A DNA stretch of 64,000 nt from Sinobaca qinghaiensis (GTDB lineage: Bacteria; Bacillota; Bacilli; Bacillales; Marinococcaceae). The notes under the pieces were generated by a model. That model had not been told where the DNA came from and did not search any database. It saw only the letters and a list, made by a program, of their open reading frames with translations. The stretch is from contig NZ_RAPK01000009.1 of the NCBI RefSeq assembly GCF_003610495.1, forward strand, positions 310,001-374,000. Reading direction: 5' to 3'. The translations under genes and the position numbers were made by a program. This document shows, piece by piece, positions 40,439-47,377 of the stretch (positions are counted from its first letter, which is position 1; each line of letters opens with the position of its first letter).

Positions 40439-41524
40439 ATGACTAGAGCACATAATTTTAATGCAGGACCGGCCGCTCTTCCAACAGAAGTGCTGGAAAA
40501 AGCCCAAAAGGAACTGACTAATTTCAACAACACCGGGATGTCTGTTATGGAACTCAGCCATCGCAGCGCTGATTATGAAGAAGTGCACAACAATGCTGCC
40601 GCGCTGATGAAAGAACTTATGAATATACCCGACGACTATGAAGTCTTGTTTCTTCAAGGCGGAGCGAGTCTCCAGTTTTCCATGCTTCCTATGAATTTTC
40701 TTCCCGAAAAAGCTCCTGGTAACTATGTGCTGACCGGCTCCTGGTCGGAGAAGGCCCTCAAAGAAGCAGAAGCGATGGGACCGACAAAAGTAGGAGGAAG
40801 CGCAAAAGAAACAAACTATACCTACATTCCTGCATTTGACTCCCTTGATATGGATAATGATGATGCGTATGTGCATATTACTTCTAATAACACGATATTC
40901 GGCACGCAGTGGCAGGATTTTGACTATGACTGGAAAGCCCCGCTGTTTGCCGATATGTCGAGCGATATTTTGAGCCGGCCTATTCCAGTAGAACGATTTT
41001 CTGTTATTTATGCCGGTGCCCAGAAGAATCTCGGTCCTTCCGGTGTTACTACCGTCATTATCAAGAAAAGCCTGATTGAAAATGAAAAAAGCGGTGTGCC
41101 GACTGTACTTAAATACAGCACCCACTCTAAAGCAAATTCTCTTTACCATACCCCTCCGACCTTTGCTATTTACATGCTCAATAATGTACTGGAATGGATC
41201 AAAGCAAACGGTGGAGCCGAAGGCATGGAAAAAAGAAACAAACAAAAATCCGATACCATCTATGCGGCTATTGATGAGAGCAGCGGTTTTTATACGGGCC
41301 ATGCGGAAAAAGACAGCCGCTCGCGCATGAACGTAACGTTCACTCTCCCGTCTGAAGACTTAACGAAAGCCTTTTTGACAGAAGCAAAAGAAAATGGCTT
41401 TATTGGCTTGAACGGCCATCGTTCCGTAGGCGGCTGCCGCGCTTCTATTTATAATGCAGTGACTCAGGAGTCCTGCGACGCTCTTGCCTCTTTCATGAAA
41501 AAATTTCATGAATCCAACCGCTGA
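40439..41524 (+). CDS. serC: Phosphoserine aminotransferase
   Basis: PLP enzyme that converts 3-phosphohydroxypyruvate to phosphoserine (serine synthesis) and also acts in pyridoxal phosphate synthesis. 361 aa starting MTRAHNFNAGPAALP, the family N-terminus. The PLP lysine lies in YAGAQKNLGPSGVT, and the C-terminus has the GLNGHRSVGGCRASIYNA signature. AAAGGAG lies 12 bases upstream of the ATG, a somewhat long spacing. Confidence 0.96.
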   Translation: MTRAHNFNAGPAALPTEVLEKAQKELTNFNNTGMSVMELSHRSADYEEVHNNAAALMKELMNIPDDYEVLFLQGGASLQFSMLPMNFLPEKAPGNYVLTGSWSEKALKEAEAMGPTKVGGSAKETNYTYIPAFDSLDMDNDDAYVHITSNNTIFGTQWQDFDYDWKAPLFADMSSDILSRPIPVERFSVIYAGAQKNLGPSGVTTVIIKKSLIENEKSGVPTVLKYSTHSKANSLYHTPPTFAIYMLNNVLEWIKANGGAEGMEKRNKQKSDTIYAAIDESSGFYTGHAEKDSRSRMNVTFTLPSEDLTKAFLTEAKENGFIGLNGHRSVGGCRASIYNAVTQESCDALASFMKKFHESNR

Positions 41525-41591
41525 TCATTATTTTAAAAAAATGAGCCTTTGCTCTCGTTTATTTTCTGCAGCATTAAATAAGTGAACGCTG

Positions 41592-41621
41592 AAGAATCCG
41601 GGATGCCGGGTTCTTTTTTTT
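41592..41621 (+). terminator. Terminator of serC
   Basis: Stem GAA-CCGG/CCGG-TTC with a short GATG loop followed by eight T. Confidence 0.8.
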
Positions 41622-41636
41622 ATGGATATATATACT

Positions 41637-41682
41637 GATCACGGAATTGCGTGAATAATTTCACTCGTGATGCTTTCTTTTT
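41637..41682. other. Nested inverted repeat upstream of the YtxH-domain gene
   Basis: Outer arms ATCACG/CGTGAT enclose inner arms GTGAA/TTTCAC, followed by a T-rich run. It lies about 80 bases before the YtxH-domain gene. It could be a second terminator for serC or a leader structure; no function is claimed. Confidence 0.4.
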
Positions 41683-41762
41683 CTCTGAATTTTTCTTATA
41701 CTGTTATTAAAGAATAGTATTTTAAAAAAACCGTTTCTTATGCTGAAAGGAAGTGAGTTCTA

Positions 41763-42122
41763 ATGAATACGAAATCATTAGTATTAGGAATTTCTGTAGG
41801 AACCATTGCAGGAAGTATTATTATGCTGCTTACCTCTCCATCCTCCGGTCGGAAAAACCGGGACGCGCTGATCCGCGGCGACTGGACATACTGGCGCGAT
41901 TCCAGTGCTTCCAAAAAGGGAAAAAGGCTGATGCAGGACTGGCAGGACATGGCCGCAGAAGGATTTGAAGCAGTCGATGGTTTTTCCAAAGAAATGAGTA
42001 AAACATATACCCGCTATAAAGAAGAAGTGGAACCTGAAGTAGAAACGATCCAATCACAGATCAAGGAAATTTCCGAAGCAGTATCTCAGCTGAATAAAAA
42101 GATTCGTAAAGAACTCAAATAA
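41763..42122 (+). CDS. YtxH-domain protein (YhaH-like)
   Basis: 119 residues: one N-terminal hydrophobic segment with small residues (LGISVGTIAGSIIMLLTSPSSGRKNR) typical of YtxH/general-stress proteins, then a charged helical, probably coiled-coil tail. The position between hit/serC and scoC corresponds to B. subtilis yhaH. AAAGGAAGTGAG precedes the ATG. The function is unknown; relatives are envelope stress proteins. Confidence 0.85.
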   Translation: MNTKSLVLGISVGTIAGSIIMLLTSPSSGRKNRDALIRGDWTYWRDSSASKKGKRLMQDWQDMAAEGFEAVDGFSKEMSKTYTRYKEEVEPEVETIQSQIKEISEAVSQLNKKIRKELK

Positions 42123-42205
42123 TCATTCCATTTTCCGGCCTTTTCTGAAAAATGAATGTATTCCCACTTTTTTTTACAATACTTTTTTTGAAAGGAGGAC
42201 CTACC

Positions 42206-42775
42206 TTGGAATCAATGCCTGCCGGATCAAAACAGTCTCTTATGTTCAGTTACAAAATGGCCCAGCTTACGAAAGCGTTATGGAAATCTGTAGAGAAAGA
42301 CTGGCAGATGTGGGTGAAGCCATTTGACCTGAATATCAATGAGCATCAAATATTATTGATTTCCTATCAGCTGGAGGGTGCCTCTATATCAGATATTGCT
42401 AAATTCGGCGTGATGCATGTATCTACTGCATTTAACTTTTCAAAGAAACTGGAAGAACGCGGGCTTCTCCGCTTTTCTAAAAAAACGACTGACAAAAGAA
42501 ACACGTACATTGAGTTAACGGAAAAAGGCAGTGAGCTTTTGCTGCAGACATTTGAAGAATATGAGAAAGATACGTTTGGTATTTATGAAGGAGCTATGCC
42601 GATCAAACAGCTTTACGGAAAGTTTCCTGATTTTTCAGAACTGATTACCATTGTCCGTCATTTATATGGAGAAGATTTTATGGAGATTTTTGATGCATCG
42701 CTCTCAAATTTTGATGATGAATTTCTTGAAAAAGACGGAAACCTTGTGTCGAAATATCACGCAGAAAAAGAATAA
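42206..42775 (+). CDS. scoC: MarR-family transition-state regulator ScoC (Hpr)
   Basis: Represses extracellular protease and other stationary-phase genes in Bacillus. 189 aa from a TTG seven bases after AAAGGAGG. The winged-helix region [17 protein letters not shown] ... [26 protein letters not shown] ... [13 protein letters not shown] is almost identical in pattern to B. subtilis Hpr. The C-terminal tail is shorter. Own terminator follows. Confidence 0.94.
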   Translation: MESMPAGSKQSLMFSYKMAQLTKALWKSVEKDWQMWVKPFDLNINEHQILLISYQLEGASISDIAKFGVMHVSTAFNFSKKLEERGLLRFSKKTTDKRNTYIELTEKGSELLLQTFEEYEKDTFGIYEGAMPIKQLYGKFPDFSELITIVRHLYGEDFMEIFDASLSNFDDEFLEKDGNLVSKYHAEKE

Positions 42776-42785
42776 CTCTCTCGAA

Positions 42786-42818
42786 GCTGTGCCGGTAACT
42801 CCGGCATAGTTTTTTTGT
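42786..42818 (+). terminator. Terminator of scoC
   Basis: Stem TGCCGG/CCGGCA with a TAACT loop and a run of seven T. Confidence 0.82.
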
Positions 42819-42931
42819 GATATCCTTTTCAAATTGTTAGACTTTTTAAACATTTCCCCACCCCCTTGCTTTTTCTTCCAATAGGGATTAGATTAATCAA
42901 ATAGATAGTTGGAAAGAGAAGGGGGTTTCCC

Positions 42932-43480
42932 GTGAACTGCTGGAAATCAATAAACGTTAAAAGAGAATACAATCCTAAGAAGCTTCAATTTGGAGCTGCT
43001 GGACTAATGATGATTACATTTATTATGACTTATTTATTTTTCAGTTTTTGGCATACATCTCCGGTATATGCTGATATAAGCTTTATCGGCATTCTGCTGT
43101 TTATAGGAATATTGTTTCCGGGGCATATTCTGCTTCACTACCTGCCGCTTTTTACTGTCGGGTCTCATACGTCCCTGACCATCGAACGGACGAAAAAACG
43201 AAATGTTCCTTATTTGGTTTTCCGTTCCAAAAAGCCGATCAGCAAGAATGTTTATATTTTTTCTATGATATTTCCATGTTTGATTACCGGCCTGTTTTCC
43301 GCTGCTGGTGCTTTCTTTATGCCCTCGCTGCTTCCTTACTTTTTGATTTTGTTTGCTGTAAACGCCGGCTTTACGTTATACGATTATATTTACGTGAAAC
43401 AGCTGCTCACAGCGCCTAAACACTGCTTTATTGAAAAGAAACAGCACGGCATGCATATATTAATAAAACAGCCCGCATAA
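42932..43480 (+). CDS. DUF3267-type membrane protein
   Basis: 182 residues, GTG start after GAGAAGGGGG. Four hydrophobic helices (about residues 22-42, 50-75, 105-130, 133-152). The segment FPGHILLHYLPLF has an HxxxH pattern in the position where DUF3267/site-2-protease-like proteins carry their zinc motif, but without the usual Glu, and NAGFTLYDYIYV resembles the second conserved Asp region. It may therefore be inactive or a variant. Transcribed between scoC and a convergent DUF2140 gene. Confidence 0.72.
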   Translation: MNCWKSINVKREYNPKKLQFGAAGLMMITFIMTYLFFSFWHTSPVYADISFIGILLFIGILFPGHILLHYLPLFTVGSHTSLTIERTKKRNVPYLVFRSKKPISKNVYIFSMIFPCLITGLFSAAGAFFMPSLLPYFLILFAVNAGFTLYDYIYVKQLLTAPKHCFIEKKQHGMHILIKQPA

Positions 43481-43504
43481 AAAATGCAGGCTGTTTTTAT
43501 TTTT
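43464..43504. terminator. Bidirectional terminator between DUF3267 and DUF2140 genes
   Basis: Stem AAACAGCC-GCAT/ATGC-GGCTGTTTT with an A-rich loop. Confidence 0.82.
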
Positions 43505-43506
43505 AT

Positions 43507-44115
43507 TTAATTTTCCATTCTGCCTACATAAACGGAGATATCGTCTTCTTCTAAATTAAAAGATTCTGCCTGGGTATAAAACCCTTCCCCAACTTCAATA
43601 TCATTTGTATGGACCACAATCTGCTCTTCAGATGGCTGGATTTCTACAAATTCAGGCACATCAAGCTGACTTTCAAGCAGCGTTAATACGATCGATGATG
43701 GCAGCGTAATCCCGCCGAGCGAGAAATTCTCCTGATGAAAAGCCATATTGCCGTTGTCGAGCGCTTCCGGTTCAAACTCAAATGTGGCATTCACTTCATT
43801 TCCTAAAATTTCAAGCGGAAGATTGGCCTGAAGCAGACGACTGTCTACGACATCAAGTTCAAGCTGTTCTTCCTGCCATTCTTCTTCAATAATTTCTTTC
43901 AGCTGGTCCGTCGTAAGACTGAGCGTAAAGTAATGCTGAAAGCCTTCGGACGGCTCTCTTTCAAGCTGCCTCTCTTCTGTCTGTTCTTCACTGCCGCTGA
44001 ACGGCTGGACAAGCAGTATAAATAAGAAAGCAATGATAAATAAATTGACTATCAGCAGACCCAGAAACAGCCACTTCCAAATAATTCGTCTTTTCCCCAC
44101 TTTTCCCTCACTCAT
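43507..44115 (-). CDS. DUF2140 (YpmS-like) membrane-anchored protein
   Basis: 202 residues from the ATG giving MSEGKVGKRRIIW: short basic cytoplasmic tail, one membrane helix (about residues 13-37), then an acidic extracellular domain. The pattern (Glu-rich linker, FTLSLTTDQLKEIIEE, NATFEFEPEALDNGNMAF, GGITLPSSIVLTLLE) fits the YpmS/DUF2140 family, whose members are extracytoplasmic lipid- or envelope-related proteins of uncertain role. The ribosome binding site is weak (AAAGAGA). Divergent from prsA. Confidence 0.75.
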   Translation of the reverse strand: MSEGKVGKRRIIWKWLFLGLLIVNLFIIAFLFILLVQPFSGSEEQTEERQLEREPSEGFQHYFTLSLTTDQLKEIIEEEWQEEQLELDVVDSRLLQANLPLEILGNEVNATFEFEPEALDNGNMAFHQENFSLGGITLPSSIVLTLLESQLDVPEFVEIQPSEEQIVVHTNDIEVGEGFYTQAESFNLEEDDISVYVGRMEN

Positions 44116-44280
44116 TTCTCTTTCTTTGTCTTTATTTACTTTTACCTTTCGTACTCTTTCTATTTTACACAAGTTCATGCCAGCAGAGAAAGAAAACGAT
44201 GGAAAATAAATAGGTAAAACTGCGTTTCAATTTATGATATAGTAAAGAGTGGCACGGTATATACATAATAAGGGGCTGGA

Positions 44281-45195
44281 TTGAACATGAAAAAAGAACT
44301 ATTTGCCATTTTGGGAACGAGCGGACTGCTTTTTCTTGCGGGCTGTAATGATAATGAAGAACAGTCATCAGATAATTCGCAGACCGTTGTACAGGTCAAT
44401 GATAGAGAAATCACCGAAGAAGAATTTACCGGAGAACTAAAAAACACATATGGCTCTCAGGTTTTTAACGATATGGTACAAAGTGCTTTAATCGAAGAAC
44501 AGGCAGAAGAGATGGAGATTACCGACGAACGCCTTAATGAAGAATTAGCTGACTTTAAAGAACAGGTCGGCGTTCAGGAAGATGAAGAGCTTCTTACTCT
44601 TATGGAAAATCAGCTGGGCGTCCAGATCGAATCCATTGACGACTTCAAAGAAGATTACCTGAAGCCTCAGGTTGTAGTGTATGAGCTGGCTGAAGCAGAT
44701 GTAGAAGTCACTGAAGAAGACAAAGAAGCGTACTTTGAAGAAAACCAGGAAGATCTGGAATCTGCCAATGCCCGCCATATTCTGGTAGAAGATGAAGAAA
44801 CAGCCGAGGAGGCCGTCTCCCGCCTTGATGATGGAGAAAGCTTTGAGGATGTAGCTACTGATATGTCCACTGATCCCGGTTCTGCCGAACAGGGAGGAGA
44901 TCTTGGCTTTTTCACCAGAGGACAGATGGTTCCTGAATTCGATGAAGCTGTGTTCAGCATGGAAGAAGGAGAAGTAAGCGAACCTATTGAAAGCGAGTTC
45001 GGCTTCCACATTATTGAACTCATCGAAATCCGCGATACGTATGAAGAACTCGAAGGAGACATTGAGGAAGCATTAAGGCAGGAACAGCGTCTTGATGAAA
45101 CAGAAGTAATGCAGAACCTGATGGAAGAAGCCAATATCAACGTAGAAGAACCATCTTATGAAGACTGGCTCGACATGCCTGCAGAAGAAGAATAA
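44281..45195 (+). CDS. prsA: Foldase lipoprotein PrsA
   Basis: Extracytoplasmic peptidyl-prolyl isomerase that folds proteins leaving the Sec translocon. The signal peptide ends in the lipobox LAGC (mature N-terminal Cys about residue 22). The parvulin domain occupies about residues 155-245 (ARHILVEDEETAEEA ... GSAEQGGDLGFFTRGQM ... ESEFGFHIIEL). The whole protein is strikingly acidic. The start could be TTG at 44281 or the ATG two codons later. Faces cssS across a shared terminator. Confidence 0.95.
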   Translation: MNMKKELFAILGTSGLLFLAGCNDNEEQSSDNSQTVVQVNDREITEEEFTGELKNTYGSQVFNDMVQSALIEEQAEEMEITDERLNEELADFKEQVGVQEDEELLTLMENQLGVQIESIDDFKEDYLKPQVVVYELAEADVEVTEEDKEAYFEENQEDLESANARHILVEDEETAEEAVSRLDDGESFEDVATDMSTDPGSAEQGGDLGFFTRGQMVPEFDEAVFSMEEGEVSEPIESEFGFHIIELIEIRDTYEELEGDIEEALRQEQRLDETEVMQNLMEEANINVEEPSYEDWLDMPAEEE

Positions 45196-45241
45196 GCAGA
45201 CACGATAACTCTAATATCTTCATGAAAATCGAATAGAACAC

Positions 45242-45273
45242 AAAAAGGATGGGCCTCCGCCCATCCTTTTTTA
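45242..45273. terminator. Bidirectional terminator between prsA and cssS
   Basis: Perfect stem AAAAAGGATGGGC/GCCCATCCTTTTT with a CTCC loop. Confidence 0.92.
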
Positions 45274-46638
45274 CCGTTCTTCTATTCTCTGCTTTAAAGA
45301 TTTTGGGATGGTTATTTTAAAGCAAACGCCGTCTGTTTCATTAACCGCTTCATGGGTGCCTTCGTGAAGCTCGGCAATGCGCTGTACAATAGCAAGACCG
45401 AGTCCGAACTGTCCTTTGTTTCCTTTTTGGAAAGGAGTAAATATCTGATCGAGCTCTTCTTCAGGAATCAGCGTGCCGTTATTACGGACGGAAATTATCA
45501 CGGTATCGGCTGTTTCTTCTGCCTTTATCCAGATCTTATCCTCGGCATAACGCATCGCGTTTTCTATAAGATTCTCCAGCAGAATCTGGATCTGCTCTTT
45601 ATCAGCCGTCATTTCCACGTCGGCGCCTTCAATAATAAATTTAACGTGACCGCGTTTCATTCGAAAACGCTCTTCAATCCGGAAAGCAACACTTCCGAAC
45701 ATCATTTCTTCTAATTTAATAGTATCTCGTTTCATGGCATCGAGCTTGGTAAAATAAAGCATATCTTTTACCCGCTTATCCATCCGATTGGCTTCTTCCA
45801 AAATAACATCCATCGTTTTTTCGATATCTTCTTTAGGAAGAATACCGTCTTTTACCGACTGGGCATAAGTTTTTATGACCATAATAGGCGTTTTCAGTTC
45901 ATGCGAGGCATGCTGAATAAATGTTTTCTGGGCCTTGTCGTAGCGGATGAGATTCTGGCGCATTCCTTCAAACTGATTGGAAAGCCGTATAAACTCATCA
46001 TCTCCTTCAAGATGAAAAGGCTCTCTCCAATTTCGTTTGGCAATCTGCTCAAATTGATTGCCGAGCACACGGAGAGGCTGGCTCAAATATCGTTTAAGCC
46101 ATATAGCCGGCAGGAAACTGAGAGCGCTTGTAATCAGCAGCAGATAGGCAAGGCGTTCCCAGAGCCTTGATACCATTAAGTCTCTGTATGTATCCCACAT
46201 GTAGGAAATTTGGTAGGCTTCTTCCCCATCTGATTCAATCCGGTTAATCACATAAAATAAAGTCGCATCGTTGTAGGTCATTTCAAAACGCTCCTGATCA
46301 TTTTCCTGATCAACCGCGTTTGATATCATTTCCTGAAGCACGCTGTCGGGGACCTGTCCTCCCTGCAGTGTTCCTGTTTCATTCAGCAGAAACAAGTGCC
46401 CGACAGACCTTTCTGCTTCCTGGCGTTCAATAAAATCAAAGTCTTCTTCAGGCGGTGTAAAATACTCGCTGAAAGGATTGGCGCTTCTTGCCTGTTCTTC
46501 CTCAATAATGCGGTACGTTTCCTCCGTCAGCGTCCCCTGAATGGAAATAGGATAAACAATGATCATCGTCAGTCCGACAAGAACGATAAGGGAGATGAAC
46601 GACAGATAGACACGCTTGGTCAAATTCAGCTTCATCAT
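45271..46638 (-). CDS. cssS: Secretion-stress sensor histidine kinase CssS
   Basis: 455-residue membrane kinase. Helix 1 at residues 11-31, an extracytoplasmic sensor domain (about 32-160), helix 2 (about 163-183), HAMP, the H-box FIQHASHELKTPIMVIKTYAQ, and an ATPase domain with NLIENAMRYAE and GQFGLGLAIVQRI. In B. subtilis it detects misfolded exported proteins. The H-box and flanks match CssS closely. It overlaps cssR by 4 bases. Confidence 0.9.
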   Translation of the reverse strand: MMKLNLTKRVYLSFISLIVLVGLTMIIVYPISIQGTLTEETYRIIEEEQARSANPFSEYFTPPEEDFDFIERQEAERSVGHLFLLNETGTLQGGQVPDSVLQEMISNAVDQENDQERFEMTYNDATLFYVINRIESDGEEAYQISYMWDTYRDLMVSRLWERLAYLLLITSALSFLPAIWLKRYLSQPLRVLGNQFEQIAKRNWREPFHLEGDDEFIRLSNQFEGMRQNLIRYDKAQKTFIQHASHELKTPIMVIKTYAQSVKDGILPKEDIEKTMDVILEEANRMDKRVKDMLYFTKLDAMKRDTIKLEEMMFGSVAFRIEERFRMKRGHVKFIIEGADVEMTADKEQIQILLENLIENAMRYAEDKIWIKAEETADTVIISVRNNGTLIPEEELDQIFTPFQKGNKGQFGLGLAIVQRIAELHEGTHEAVNETDGVCFKITIPKSLKQRIEER

Positions 46639-47318
46639 GACGATAAAATTCGGTACCCAAATCCATATAGTGTTTCAAGATGGATGCGGGACATTTTTTT
46701 TCTGACTCGTCTTACGACATCATCCACTGCCCGCTCCGACCCGAAATAATCTTCTCCCCAGACCTGTTCGATAATATCTTCCCTGGACAGAGCTTTTCCG
46801 ACATCTTCTGTTAACAGCAGAATCAGATCCATTTCCTTGGTCGTCAGTTCAATAGAACGATCTTCATCCAGGGTATCAATAACCACCCGTGCTTCTGCGT
46901 CAACGATGTAATCATTAAGCTCCACTTTCTTGTTTTCCTGCGCTATCTCCCCGTACACTCTTTTTAAAAGCTTTTTCACCCGGATAATCAGTTCCTGCGG
47001 GAGAAAGGGTTTGGACAGGTAATCATCGCTTCCCATTTCGAGGCCAAGCACCCGGTCCAGATCCTGGTCTCTGGCACTGATGAAAATAACGGGCGTATTT
47101 TCATTATGAGCCCTGATCTCTTTTAATACATGATATCCATCCGTACCTGGAAGCATGATGTCGAGCACCCACAAATGAGGCGTGTTTTCAACTTCAGCGA
47201 TGGCATCATCGCCGTTTTCAAACACGACGACGTCCCAGCCTTCTTTTGTCATATATGCTTTTAATATTTCAGATAAATTCTTTTCATCTTCTGCCAGATA
47301 TACTTTGTACTCACTCAT
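46635..47318 (-). CDS. cssR: Secretion-stress response regulator CssR
   Basis: OmpR/PhoB-type regulator of 227 aa. The receiver domain has acidic residues at YLAEDEKN, the phospho-acceptor Asp in LWVLDIMLPGTDGY and Lys in YLSKPFLP; the C-terminal winged helix ends EDYFGSERAVDDVVRRVRKKM. Sequence pattern along the whole length matches B. subtilis CssR, which activates htrA, htrB and its own operon under secretion stress. The order cssR-cssS is conserved, but the htrB neighbour of B. subtilis is absent. Confidence 0.92.
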   Translation of the reverse strand: MSEYKVYLAEDEKNLSEILKAYMTKEGWDVVVFENGDDAIAEVENTPHLWVLDIMLPGTDGYHVLKEIRAHNENTPVIFISARDQDLDRVLGLEMGSDDYLSKPFLPQELIIRVKKLLKRVYGEIAQENKKVELNDYIVDAEARVVIDTLDEDRSIELTTKEMDLILLLTEDVGKALSREDIIEQVWGEDYFGSERAVDDVVRRVRKKMSRIHLETLYGFGYRILSS

Positions 47319-47377
47319 ATATTTAGTCCTTTCACTGAGGCGTTCATTATAATGGTATCAATGTTTGTTAAAAGGCG

